Assembly (NCBI RefSeq): GCF_052857255.1
Contig: NW_027526657.1
Coordinates: forward strand, 1 to 64,000
DNA: 64,000 bases
Direction of reading: 5' to 3'
From: Amblyomma americanum
Taxonomy: Eukaryota; Arthropoda; Arachnida; Ixodida; Ixodidae
Shown: positions 1 through 10,773 of the stretch, piece after piece
Position numbering within the stretch: position 1 is the first letter of the stretch
Layout of the letters: every line of letters begins with the position of its first letter
Made by a program: the position numbers and the translations under genes
The notes under the pieces: generated by a model
What the model was told of the DNA's origin: nothing
Seen by the model: only the letters and a program-made list of their open reading frames with translations
Databases searched by the model: none

Positions 1-1204
1 GCTTTTCGCGCAGTTATAAGGGAAAAAAGTTTTGACGCGTATCACATGGACACTTGGAAAACCGTTGTGTTCAGATTTAGCTCGTTTTGGTCCTAAAACA
101 GCTTGTTTCGTTGTATTAAGCACGAATACATGCTTTTCGCGCAGTTATAAGAGAAAAAGTTTTGACGCGTATCAGAGGAACACTTGTAAAACCGATGTGT
201 TGTGATTTAGCTCGTTTCGGTCTAAAACAGCTTGTTTCGCTGTATTAAGCACGAATACATGCTTTTCGCGCAGTTATAAGAGAAAAAGTTTAGACGCGTA
301 TCAGAGGAACAATTGTAAAACGGATGTGTTGTGATTTAGCTCGTTTCGGGTCTAAAACAGGCTTGTTTTCCTGTATTAAGCAGAAATACATGCTTTTCGC
401 GCAGTGATAAGAGAAAAAGCTTTAAAGGCGTGTCACAGGGACACTTGTAAAACCGATGTGTTCAGATTACCTCGTTTCGGTCTAAAACAGCTTGGTTTCG
501 TTGGACTAAGCACAAAATACATGCTTTTCGCGCAGCTATAAGAGAAAAAAGAGTTGACGCGTATCAGAGGAACACTTGTAAAACCGATGTGTTGTGATTT
601 AGCTCGTTTCGAGGTCTAAGAACAGCTTGTTTCGCTGTATTAGGCAATAATACATGCTTTTCGCGCAGTTATAAGAGAAAAAAATTTGACGCGTATCAGA
701 GGAACACTTGTAAAACCGATGTGTTGTGATTTAGCTCGTTTTGGTCTAAAACAGCTTGTTTCGCTGTATTAAGCAGGAATACATGCTTTTCGCGCAGTTT
801 ATAAGAGAAAAAGTTTTAAAGGCATGTCACAAGGGACACTTGTAAAACCGATGTGTTCAGATTTACCCCGTTTCGGTCTAGAAACTGCTTGTTTCGTTGG
901 ACTAAGCAAGAATGCATGCTTTTCGCGCAGTTATAAGAGAAAAAAGTTTTGATGCGTATCAGAGGAACACTTGTAAAACCGATGTTTTCAGATTTAGCTC
1001 GTTTCGGTCTCAAACAGCTTGTTTCGTTGTATTAAGCAAGAATACATGCTTTTCGCGCCAGTTATAAGAGAAAAAGTTTTGACGCGTATTAGAGAGGACA
1101 CTTGTAAAACCGATGTGTTGTGATTTAGCTCGTTTCGGTCTAAAACAGCTTGTTTCGTTGTATTAAGCAAGAATACATGCTTTTCGCGCAGTTATAAGAG
1201 AAAA
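1..1204. repeat. Left edge: Z-R-r monomers, cassette copy 1, T
   Basis: The window opens inside a monomer, followed from about 33 by a rare type called Z here (gacgcgtatcacatggacacttgg). Then come R, an r with acaattg and gttttcctg, the K-N-O-L-M cassette, and a T monomer at 1081. The order R-r-K matches 23048-23301, 28476-28728 and 32995-33246, so this edge belongs to the same lineage. Single-base insertions not shared with other copies are dense here, for example ggtcctaaaac (93), tcgggtctaaaacagg (347), cgaggtctaagaac (609) and agtttataag (797). Confidence 0.85.
419..1080. repeat. Cassette K-N-O-L-M, copy 1
   Basis: Five linked monomer types in fixed order. K has gctttaaaggcgtgtcacagg, acctcg and ttggactaagcac. 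N follows agctataagag and starts gagttgacgcg, with attaggcaataatac. O has aaatttgacgcg and gcaggaatac. L has ttttaaaggcatgtcacaag, accccg and ttggactaagcaag. M has aaaaaagttttgatgcg with gatgttttcag. This copy is complete but carries several private insertions. Its L ends in aatgcatgc, a base also found in the 22.7, 28.2, 29.1 and 33.6 kb copies and absent from the 9.2 and 12.3 kb copies. Confidence 0.88.
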
Positions 1205-3420
1205 AGTTTTGACGAGTATCACGTGGAATACTTGTAAAACCGATGTGTTCAGATTTAGCTCGTTTCGGTCTAAAACAGCTTGTTTCGTTGTATTAAGCAC
1301 GAATACATGCTTTTCGCGCAGTTATAAGAAAAAAAGTTTTTGACGAGTATCACGTGGAACACTTGTAATACCGATTGTGTTGTTATTTAGCTCGTTTCGG
1401 TCTAAAACAGCTTGATTTGCTGTATTAAGCAAGAATACATGCTTTTCGCGCAGTTATAAAAGAAAAAGTTTTGACGCGTATCAGAGGAACACTTGTAAAA
1501 CCGATGTGTTGTGATTTAGCTCATTTCGGTCTAAAACAGCTTGTTTCGCTGTATTAGGCAAGAATACATGCTTTTTCGCGCAGTTATAAGAGAAAAAGTT
1601 TTGACGAGTATCACGTGGATACGTGTAAAACCGATGTGTTCAGATTTAGCTCGTTTCGGTCTAAAACAGCTTGTTTCGTTGTATTAAGCAAGAATACATG
1701 CTTTTCGCGCAGTTATAAGAGAAAAAGTTTTGACGCGTATTAGAGAGACACTTGTAAAACCGATGTGTTGTGATTTAGCTCTTTTCGGTCTAAAACAGCT
1801 TGGTTTCGTTGTATTAAGCAAGAATACATGCTTTTCGCGCAGTTATAAGAGAAAAAGTTTTGACGAGTATCACGTGGATACTTGTAAAACCGATGTGTTC
1901 AGATTTAGCTCGTTTCGGTCAAAAACAGCTTGTTTCGTTGTATTAAGCACGAATACATGCTTTTCGCGCAGTTTAAAAGAGAAAAAGTTTAGACGAGTAT
2001 CACGTGGAACACTTGTAATACCGATGTGTTGTGATTTAGCTCGTTATCGGTCTAAAACAGCTTGTTTCGCTGTATTAAGCAAGAATACATGCTTTTCGCG
2101 CCCGTTATAAGAGAAAAAGTTTTGTCGCGTATCAGAGGAACACTTGTAAAACCGATGTGTTGTGATTTAGCTCGTTTCGGTCTAAAACAGCTTGTTTCGC
2201 TGTATTAATCAAGAATACATGCTTTTCGCGCAGTTATAGGAGAAAAAGTTTTGACGAGTATCACGTGGATACTTGTAAAACCGAAGTGTTCAGATTTAGC
2301 TCGTTTCGGTCCTACAAACAGCTTGTTTCGTTGTAATTAAGCACGAATACATGCTTTTCGCGCAGGTTATAAAGAGAAAAAGTTTTGACGCGTATCAGAG
2401 GAACACTTTTGTAAAACCGATGTGTTCAGATTTAGCTCGTTTCGGTCTAATACAGCTTGTTTCGTTGTATTAAGCACGAATACATGCTTTACGCGCAGTT
2501 ATAGAAGAAAAAGTTTTGACGCGTATCAGAGACACTTGTAAAACCGATGTGTTGTGATTTAGGTCGTTTCGGTCTAAAACAGCTTGTTTCGTTGTATTAA
2601 GCAAGAATACATGCTTTTCGCGCAGTTATAAGAGAAAAAGTTTTGAGTATCACGTGGATACTTGTAAAACCGATGTGTTCAGATTAAGCTCGTTTCGGTC
2701 TAAAACAGCTTGTTTCGTTGTATTAAGCACGAATACATGCTTTTCGCGCAGTTATAAGAGAAAAAGTTTTTGACGAGTATCACGTGGAACACTTGTAATA
2801 CCGATGTGTTGTGATTTAGCTCGTTTCGGTTTAAAACAGCTTGTTTCGCTGTATTAAGCAAGAATACATGCTTTTCGCGCAGTTCTAAGAGAAAAAGTTT
2901 AGACGTGTATCAGAGGAACACTTGTAAAACCGATGTGTTGTGATTTAGCTCGTTTCGGTCTAAAACAGCTTGTTTCGTAGTATTAAGCAAGAATACATGC
3001 TTTTCGCGCAGTTATAAGAGAAAAAGTTTTGACGCGTATTAGAGAAACGCTTGTAAAACCTTTGTGTTGTGATTTAGCTCGTTTCGGTCTAAAACAGCTT
3101 GTTTCGCTGTATTAAGCAAGAATACATGCTTTTCGCGCAGTTATAAGAGAAAAACTTTTGACGCGTGTCACAGGGACACTTGTAAAACCGATGTGTTCAG
3201 ATTTAGCTCGTTTCGGTCTAAAACAACTTGTTTCGTTGTATTAAGCACGAATACATGCTTTACGCGCAGTTATAGAAGAAAAAGTTTTGACGCCTATTAG
3301 AGAGACACTTGTAAAACCGATGTGTTATGATTTAGCTCGTTTCGGTCTAAAACAGCTTGTTTCGTTGTATTAAGCAAGAATACATGCTTTTCGCGCAGTT
3401 ATAAGAGAAAGTTTTGACGA

Positions 3421-3435
3421 GTATCACGTGGATAC
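3421..3435. other. E-box dyad GTATC-ACGTG-GATAC, exemplar
   Basis: Within each type E monomer the 15 bases GTATCACGTGGATAC form a dyad: GTATC and GATAC are reverse complements around ACGTG, and the core contains the palindrome CACGTG. CACGTG is the canonical E-box bound by bHLH proteins, and ATCACGTG also fits the RTCACRTG consensus of the budding-yeast CDEI element. The site is absent from R, T, S, Q and cassette monomers and kept without the right arm in e and C. Binding is inference only. Confidence 0.6.
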
Positions 3436-3673
3436 TTGTAAAACCGATGTGTTCAGATTTAGCTCGTTTCGGTCTAAAACAGCTTGTTTCATTGTATTAA
3501 GCAAGAATACATGCTTTACGCGCAGTTATAGAAGAAAAAGTTTTGACGCGTATCAGAGAGACACTTGTAAAACCGATGTGTTGTGATTTAGCTCGTTTCG
3601 GTCTAAAACAGCTTGTTTCGTTGTATTAAGCAAGAATACATGCTTTTCGCGCAGTTATAAGAGAAAAAGTTTT

Positions 3674-3802
3674 GACGAGTATCACGTGCATACTTGTAAA
3701 ACCGATGTGTTCAGATTTAGCTCGTTTCGGTCTAAAACAGCTTGTTTCGTTGTATTAAGCACGAATACATGCTTTTCGCGCAGTTATAAGAGAAAAAGTT
3801 TT
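3674..3802. repeat. Monomer type C (129 bp, cacgtgcatac)
   Basis: Type C starts gacgagtatcacgtgcatac, differs from E by one base (gtgc for gtgg), and is linked to gttcagattt and usually cgttgtattaagcacg. It marks the start of the recurrent nine-monomer module. Copies start near 3674, 10774, 19297, 24724, 31834, 38028, 40485, 43329, 47903, 50746, 51391, 53458, 55136 and 59398. The copy at 7673 carries a private change (cacgtgataac). It is nearly always followed by an e monomer. Confidence 0.88.
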
Positions 3803-3932
3803 GACGAGTATCACGTGGAACACTTGTAATACCGATGTGTTGTGATTTAGCTCGTTTCGGTTTAAAACAGCTTGTTTCGCTGTATTAAGCAAGAATACAT
3901 GCTTTTCGCGCAGTTATAAGAGAAAAAGTTTT
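3803..3932. repeat. Monomer type e (130 bp, cacgtggaacac + taatacc)
   Basis: Type e starts gacgagtatcacgtggaacac, one base longer than E, and is coupled to ttgtaatacc instead of ttgtaaaacc. Its middle is gttgtgattt or gttgttattt. The commonest form has cggtttaaaac (a T for C) and cgctgtattaagcaag. A second form has ttatttagctcg with gatttgctg, as near 4740 and 34070. The 130 bp length breaks the 3-base phase of the array every time it occurs, which ends long open frames. Confidence 0.88.
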
Positions 3933-5097
3933 GACGCGTATCAGAGGAACACTTGTAAAACCGATGTGTTCAGATTTAGCTCGTTTCGGTCTGAAACAGC
4001 TTGTTTCGTTGTATTAAGCACGAATACATGCTTTTCGCGCAGTTATAAGAGAAAAAGTTTAGACGCGTATCAGAGGAACACTTGTAAAACCGATGTGTTG
4101 TGATTTAGCTCGTTTCGGTGTAAAACAGCTTGTTTCGTAGTATTAAGCAAGAATACATGCTTTTCGCGCAGTTATAAGAGAAAAAGTTTTGACGCGTATT
4201 AGAGGAACACTTGTAAAACCTTTGTGTTGTGATTTAGCTCGTTTCGGTCTAAAACAGCTTGTTTAGCTGTATTAAGCAAGAATACATGCTTTTCGCGCAG
4301 TTATAAGAGAAAAAGTTTTGACGCGTGTCACAGGGACACTTGTAAAACCGATGTGTTCAGATTTAGCTCGTTTCGGTCTAAAACAACTTGTTTCGTTGTA
4401 TTAAGCACGAATACATGCTTTACGCGCAGTTATAGAAGAAAGAGTTTTGACGCCTATTAGAGAGACACTTTTAAAACCGATGTGTTATGATTTAGCTCGT
4501 TTCGGTCTAAAACAGCTTGTTTCGTTGTATTAAGCAAGAATACATGCTTTTCGCGCAGTTATAAGAGAGAAAGTTTTGACGAGTATCACGTGGATACTTG
4601 TAAAACCGATGTGTTCAGATTTAGCTCGTTTCGGTCTAAAACAGCTTGTTTCGTTGTATTAAGCACGAATACATGCTTTTCGCGCAGTTATAAGAAAAAA
4701 GTTTTGACGAGTATCACGTGGAACACTTGTAATACCGATGTGTTGTTATTTAGCTCGTTTCGGTCTAAAACAGCTTGATTTGCTGTATTAAGCAAGAATA
4801 CATGCTTTTCGCGCAGTTATAAAAGAAAAAGTTTTGACGCGTATCAGAGGAACACTTGTAAAACCGATGTGTTTGTGATTTAGCTCATTTCGGTCTAAAA
4901 CAGCTTGTTTCGCTGTATTAGGCAAGAATACATGCTTTTCGCGCAGTTATAAGAGAAAAAGTTTTGACGAGTATCACGTGGATACGTGTAAAACCGATGT
5001 GTTCAGATTTAGCTCGTTTCGGTCTAAAACAGCTTGTTTCGTTGTATTAAGCAAGAATACATGCTTTTCGCGCAGTTATAAGAAAAAAAGTTTTGAC

Positions 5098-6128
5098 GCG
5101 TATTAGAGAGACACTTGTAAAACCGATGTGTTGTGATTTAGCTCTTTTCGGTCTAAAACAGCTTGTTTCGTTGTATTAAGCAAGAATACATGCTTTTCGC
5201 GCAGTTATAAGAGAAAAAGTTTTGACGAGTATCACGTGGATACATGTAAAACCGATGTGTTCAGATTTAGCTCGTTTCGGTCAAAAACAGCTTGTTTCGT
5301 TGTATTAAGCACGAATACATGCTTTTCGCGCAGTTAAAAGAGAAAAGGTTTTGACGAGTATCACGTGGAACACTTGTAATACCGATGTGTTGTGATTTAG
5401 CTCGTTTCGGTCTAAAACAGCTTGTTTCGCTGTATTAAGCAAGAATACATGCTTTTCGCGCCGTTATAAGAGAAAAAGTTTTGACGCGTATCAGAGGAAC
5501 ACTTGTAAAACCGATGTGTTGTGATTTAGCTCATTTCGGTCTAAAACAGCTTGTTTCGCTGTATTAAGCAAGAATACATGCTTTTCGCGCAGTTATAAGA
5601 GAAAAAGTTTTGACGCGTATTAGAGAGACACTTGTAAAACCGATGTGTTGTGATTTAGCTCTTTTCGGTCTAAAACAGCTTGTTTCGTTGTATTAAGCAA
5701 GAATACATGCTTTTCGCGCAGTTATAAGAGAAAAAGTTTTGACGAGTATCACGTGGATACTTGTAAAACCGATGTGTTCAGATTTAGCTCGTTTCGGTCA
5801 AAAACAGCTTGTTTCGTTGTATTAAGCACGAATACATGCTTTTCGCGCAGTTAAAAGAGAAAAAGTTTTGACGAGTATCACGTGGAACACTTGTAATACC
5901 GATGTGTTGTGATTTAGCTCGTTTCGGTCTAAAACAGCTTGTTTCGCTGTATTAAGCAAGAATACATGCTTTTCGCGCCGTTATAAGAGAAAAAGTTTTG
6001 ACGCGTATCAGAGGAACACTTGTAAAACCGATGTGTTGTGATTTAGCTCATTTCGGTCTAAAACAGCTTGTTTCGCTGTATTAAGCAAGAATACATGCTT
6101 TTCGCGCAGTTATAAGAGAAAAAGTTTT
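5098..6128. repeat. Four-monomer tandem duplication (516 bp)
   Basis: The block T (ctcttttcgg), E (ggtcaaaaacag), e followed by gccgttataag, and R (ctcatttcgg) is present twice in succession, with ctctttt near 5143 and 5659 and ggtcaaaaac near 5280 and 5797. The upstream homologue at 1720-2110 has the block once and lacks its last monomer. This is the main cause of the length difference between the two large copies. Confidence 0.85.
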
Positions 6129-7678
6129 GACGCGTATCAGAGGAACACTTGTAAAACCGATGTGTTGTGATTTAGCTCGTTTCGGTCTAAAACAGCTTGT
6201 TTCGCTGTATTAATCAAGAATACATGCTTTTCGCGCAGTTATAGGAGAAAAAGTTTTGACGAGTATCACGTGGATACTTGTAAAACCGAAGTGTTCAGAT
6301 TTAGCTCGTTTCGGTCTAAAACAGCTTGTTTCGTTGTATTAAGCACGAATACATGCTTTTCGCGCAGTTATAAGAGAAAAAGTTTTGACGCGTATCAGAG
6401 GAACACTTGTAAAACCGATGTGTTCAGATTTAGCTCGTTTCGGTCTAATACAGCTTGTTTCGTTGTATTAAGCACGAATACATGCTTTACGCGCAGTTAT
6501 AGAAGAAAAAGTTTTGACGCGTATCAGAGACACTTGTAAAACCGATGTGTTGTGATTTAGGTCGTTTCGGTCTAAAACAGCTTGTTTCGTTGTATTAAGC
6601 AAGAATACATGCTTTTCGCGCAGTTATAAGAGAAAAAGTTTTGAGTATCACGTGGATACTTGTAAAACCGATGTGTTCAGATTAAGCTCGTTTCGGTCTA
6701 AAACAGCTTGTTTCGTTGTATTAAGCACGAATACATGCTTTTCGCGCAGTTATAAGAGAAAAAGTTTTGACGAGTATCACGTGGAACACTTGTAATACCG
6801 ATGTGTTGTGATTTAGCTCGTTTCGGTTTAAAACAGCTTGTTTCGCTGTATTAAGCAAGAATACATGCTTTTCGCGCAGTTATAAGAGGAAAAAGTTTAG
6901 ACGTGTATCAGAGGAACACTTGTAAAACCGATGTGTTGTGATTTAGCTCGTTTCGGTCTAAAACAGCTTGTTTCGTAGTATTAAGCAAGAATACATGCTT
7001 TTCGCGCAGTTATAAGAGAAAAAGTTTTGACGCGTATTAGAGAAACGCTTGTAAAACCTTTGTGTTGTGATTTAGCTCGTTTCGGTCTAAAACAGCTTGT
7101 TTCGCTGTATTAAGCAAGAATACATGCTTTTCGCGCAGTTATAAGAGAAAAAGTTTTGACGCGTGTCACAGGGACACTTGTAAAACCGATGTGTTCAGAT
7201 TTAGCTCGTTTCGGTCTAAAACAACTTGTTTCGTTGTATTAAGCACGAATACATGCTTTACGCGCAGTTATAGAAGAAAAAGTTTTGACGCCTATTAGAG
7301 AGACACTTGTAAAACCGATGTGTTATGATTTAGCTCGTTTCGGTCTAAAACAGCTTGTTTCGTTGTATTAAGCAAGAATACATGCTTTTCGCGCAGTTAT
7401 AAGAGAAAGTTTTGACGAGTATCACGTGGATACTTGTAAAACCGATGTGTTCAGATTTAGCTCGTTTCGGTCTAAAACAGCTTGTTTCATTGTATTAAGC
7501 AAGAATACATGCTTTACGCGCAGTTATAGAAGAAAAAGTTTTGACGCGTATCAGAGAGACACTTGTTAAAACCGATGTGTTGTGATTTAGCTCGTTTCGG
7601 TCTAAAACAGCTTGTTTCGTTGTATTAAGCAAGAATACATGCTTTTCGCGCAGTTATAAGAGAAAAAGTTTTGACGAG

Positions 7679-7690
7679 TATCACGTGATA
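7679..7690. other. Perfect 12 bp palindrome TATCACGTGATA
   Basis: At this C-like monomer the E-box region has lost one G relative to E, making the dyad a perfect 12 bp palindrome. I noticed this form only here. It may be a private mutation, and an isolated base-calling error cannot be excluded. Confidence 0.6.
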
Positions 7691-8776
7691 ACTTGTAAAA
7701 CCGATGTGTTCAGATTTAGCTCGTTTCGGTCTAAAACAGCTTGTTTCGTTGTATTAAGCACGAATACATGCTTTTCGCGCAGTTATAGAGAAAAAGTTTT
7801 GACGAGTATCACGTGGAACACTTGTAATACCGATGTGTTGTGATTTAGCTCGTTTCGGTTTAAAACAGCTTGTTTCGCTGTATTAAGCAAGAATACATGC
7901 TTTTCGCGCAGTTATAAGAGAAAAAGTTTTGACGCGTATCAGAGGAACACTTGTAAAACCGATGTGTTCAGATTTAGCTCGTTTCGGTCTGAAACAGCTT
8001 GTTTCGTTGTATTAAGCACGAATACATGCTTTTCGCGCAGTTATAAGAGAAAAAGTTTAGACGCGTATCAGAGGAACACTTGTAAAACCGATGTGTTGTG
8101 ATTTAGCTCGTTTCGGTGTAAAACAGCTTGTTTCGTAGTATTAAGCAAGAATACATGCTTTTCGCGCAGTTATAAGAGAAAAAGTTTTGACGCGTATTAG
8201 AGGAACACTTGTAAAACCTTTGTGTTGTGATTTAGCTCGTTTCGGTCTAAAACAGCTTGTTTAGCTGTATTAAGCAAGAATACATGCTTTTCGCGCAGTT
8301 ATAAGAGAAAAAGTTTTGACGCGTGTCACAGGGACACTTGTAAAACCGATGTGTTCAGATTTAGCTCGTTTCGGTCTAAAACAACTTGTTTCGTTGTATT
8401 AAACACGAATACATGCTTTACGCGCAGTTATAGAAGAAAGAGTTTTGACGCCTATTAGAGAGACACTTTTAAAACCGATGTGTTATGATTTAGCTCGTTT
8501 CGGTCTAAAACAGCTTGTTTCGTTGTATTAAGCAAGAATACATGCTTTTCGCGCAGTTATAAGAGAGAAAGTTTTGACGAGTATCACGTGGATACTTGTA
8601 AAACCGATGTGTTCAGATTTAGCTCGTTTCGGTCTAAAATAGCTTGTTTCGTTGTATTAAGCAAGAATACATGCTTTACGCGCAGTTATAAGAGAAAAAG
8701 CTTTAAAGGCGTGTCACAGGGACACTTGTAAAACCGATGTGTTCAGATTTACCTCGTTTCGGTCTAAAACAGCTTG

Positions 8777-8793
8777 TTTCGTTGGACTAAGCA
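8777..8793. other. CENP-B-box-like half site, exemplar
   Basis: In K and L monomers the 3' part reads TTTCGTTGGACTAAGCA. The first ten bases match YTTCGTTGGA, the 5' half of the mammalian CENP-B box (YTTCGTTGGAARCGGGA), but the essential CGGG of the 3' half is replaced by AAGC. Most other monomers carry TTTCGTTGTATTAAGCA or a cgctg form, which match less well. Only the half site is seen; a function is not supported. Confidence 0.3.
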
Positions 8794-10644
8794 CGAATAC
8801 ATGCTTTTCGCGCAGCTATAAGAGAAAAAAGAGTTGACGCGTATCAGAGGAACACTTGTAAAACCGATGTGTTGTGATTTAGCTCGTTTCGGTCTAAAAC
8901 AGCTTGTTTCGCTGTATTAGGCAATAATACATGCTTTTCGCGCAGTTATAAGAGAAATAAATTTGACGCGTATCAGAGGAACACTTGTAAAACCGATGTG
9001 TTGTGATTTAGCTCGTTTTGGTCTAAAACAGCTTGTTTCGCTGTATTAAGCAGGAATACATGCTTTTCGCGCAGTTATAAGAGAAAGAGTTTTAAAGGCA
9101 TGTCACAAGGACACTTGTAAAACCGATGTGTTCAGATTTACCCCGTTTTGGTCTAAAACAGCTTGTTTCGTTGGACTAAGCAAGAATACATGCTTTTCGC
9201 GCAGTTATAAGAGAAAAAAGTTTTGATGCGTATCAGAGGAACACTTGTAAAACCGATGTTTTCAGATTTAGCTCGTTTCGGTCTAAAACAGCTTGTTTCG
9301 TTGTATGAAGCAAGAATACATGCTTTTCGCGCAGTTATAAGAGAAAAAGTTTTGACGCGTATTAGAGAGACACTTGTAAAACCGATGTGTTGTGATTTAG
9401 CTCGTTTCGGTCTAAAACAGCTTGTTTCGTTGTATTAAGCAAAAATACATGCTTTTCGCGCAGTTATAAGAGAAAAAGTTTTGACGAGTATCACGTGGAT
9501 ACGTGTAAAACCGATGTGTTCAGATTTAGCTCGTTTCGGTCTAAAACAGCTTGTTTCGTTGTATTAAGCAAGAATACATGCTTTTCGCGCAGTTATAAGA
9601 GAAAAAGTTTTGACGCGTATTAGAGAGACACTTGTAAAACCGATGTGTTGTTATTTAGCTCGTTTCGGTCTAAAACAGCTTGATTTGCTGTATTAAGCAA
9701 GAATACATGCTTTTCGCGCAGTTATAAAAGAAAAAGTTTTGACGCGTATCAGAGGAACACTTGTAAAACCGATGTGTTGTGATTTAGCTCATTTCGGTCT
9801 AAAACAGCTTGTTTCGCTGTATTAAGCAAGAATACATGCTTTTCGCGCAGTTATAAGAGAAAAAGTTTTGACGAGTATCACGTGGATACGTGTAAAACCG
9901 ATGTGTTCAGATTTAGCTCGTTTCGGTCTAAAACAGCTTGTTTCGTTGTATTAAGCAAGAATACATGCTTTTCGCGCAGTTATAAGAGAAAAAGTTTTGA
10001 CGCGTATTAGAGAGACACTTGTAAAACCGATGTGTTGTGATTTAGCTCTTTTCGGTCTAAAACAGCTTGTTTCGTTGTATTAAGCAAGAATACATGCTTT
10101 TCGCGCAGTTATAAGAGAAAAAGTTTTGACGAGTATCACGTGGATACTTGTAAAACCGATGTGTTCAGATTTAGCTCGTTTCGGTCAAAAACAGCTTGTT
10201 TCGTTGTATTAAGCACGAATACATGCTTTTCGCGCAGTTAAAAGAGAAAAAGTTTTGACGAGTATCACGTGGAACACTTGTAATACCGATGTGTTGTGAT
10301 TTAGCTCGTTTCGGTCTAAAACAGCTTGTTTCGCTGTATTAAGCAAGAATACATGCTTTTCGCGCCGTTATAAGAGAAAAAGTTTTGACGCGTATCAGAG
10401 GAACACTTGTAAAACCGATGTGTTGTGATTTAGCTCATTTCGGTCTAAAACAGCTTGTTTCGCTGTATTAAGCAAGAATACATGCTTTTCGCGCAGTTAA
10501 AAGAGAAAAAGTTTTGACGCGTATCAGAGGAACACTTGTAAAACCGATGTGTTGTGATTTAGCTCGTTTCGGTCTAAAACAGCTAGTTTCGCTGTATTAA
10601 TCAAGAATACATGCTTTTCGCGCAGTTATAAGAAAAAAAGTTTT

Positions 10645-10773
10645 GACGCGTATCAGAGGAACACTTGTAAAACCGATGTGTTGTGATTTAGCTCGTTTCG
10701 GTCTAAAACAGCTTGTTTCGTTGTATTAAGCAAGAATACATGCTTTTCGCGCAGTTATAAGAGAAAAAGTTTT
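10645..10773. repeat. Reference monomer, type R (129 bp)
   Basis: A clean unit chosen as reference, phased to start at the gacgcg after the tttt. Type R begins gacgcgtatcagaggaacac and is the commonest 5' segment. It contains the palindrome ACGCGT. This copy has the gttgtgattt middle and the cgttgtattaagcaag 3' part. Other R copies have gttcagattt with ctgaaac. Variants named in this report are r (tagacg, with c or t, then gtatcagagg) and R' (gacgcgtatcagagagacac). Homopolymer blocks aaaaag-tttt, taaaacc, ctaaaac and cttttcg are spread through the unit. Confidence 0.9.

Larger units (their letters stand above)
1205..4567. repeat. Segmental tandem duplication, copy A (~3.36 kb)
   Basis: About 26 monomers that recur immediately downstream in the same order. 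Shared landmarks include ttatttagctcg with gatttgctg (1387 and 4747), cgtggatacgtg (1616 and 4979), the T monomer with ctcttttcgg (1780 and 5143), ggtcaaaaacag (1917 and 5280) and the gaagtg E monomer (2284 and 6288). The offset grows from 3,363 bp on the left to about 4,000 bp on the right because copy B has five additional monomers. It ends with C-e-R-r-t-Q-S from 3674. Private indels crowd 2040-2410. Confidence 0.85.
4568..8565. repeat. Segmental tandem duplication, copy B (~4.0 kb)
   Basis: Repeats the monomer order of 1205-4567. The extra length is explained by a second copy of a four-monomer block (T with ctctttt, E with ggtcaaaaac, e with gccgttataag, R with ctcattt) and one R monomer with ctcatttcgg missing from copy A near 2110. 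The rest, such as the run from the gaagtg E monomer at 6258 to the agagagaaag E at 8571, follows copy A closely. Only a few private indels occur (4870, 6889, 7565), unlike copy A. Confidence 0.85.

Noticed and set aside
816..1013. A 65-codon open frame on the minus strand
   Set aside because: It exists only because private indels in cassette copy 1 remove stops; the sister cassettes at 9.1 and 12.2 kb do not show it.
1730..2110. Open reading stretches of 60-126 codons on the + strand as genes
   Set aside because: They are the same 43-residue phrase repeated, begin at non-ATG triplets in many cases, end at a TGA or TAA fixed in some monomer types, and are scattered according to monomer order. 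No signal, domain or promoter context supports them.
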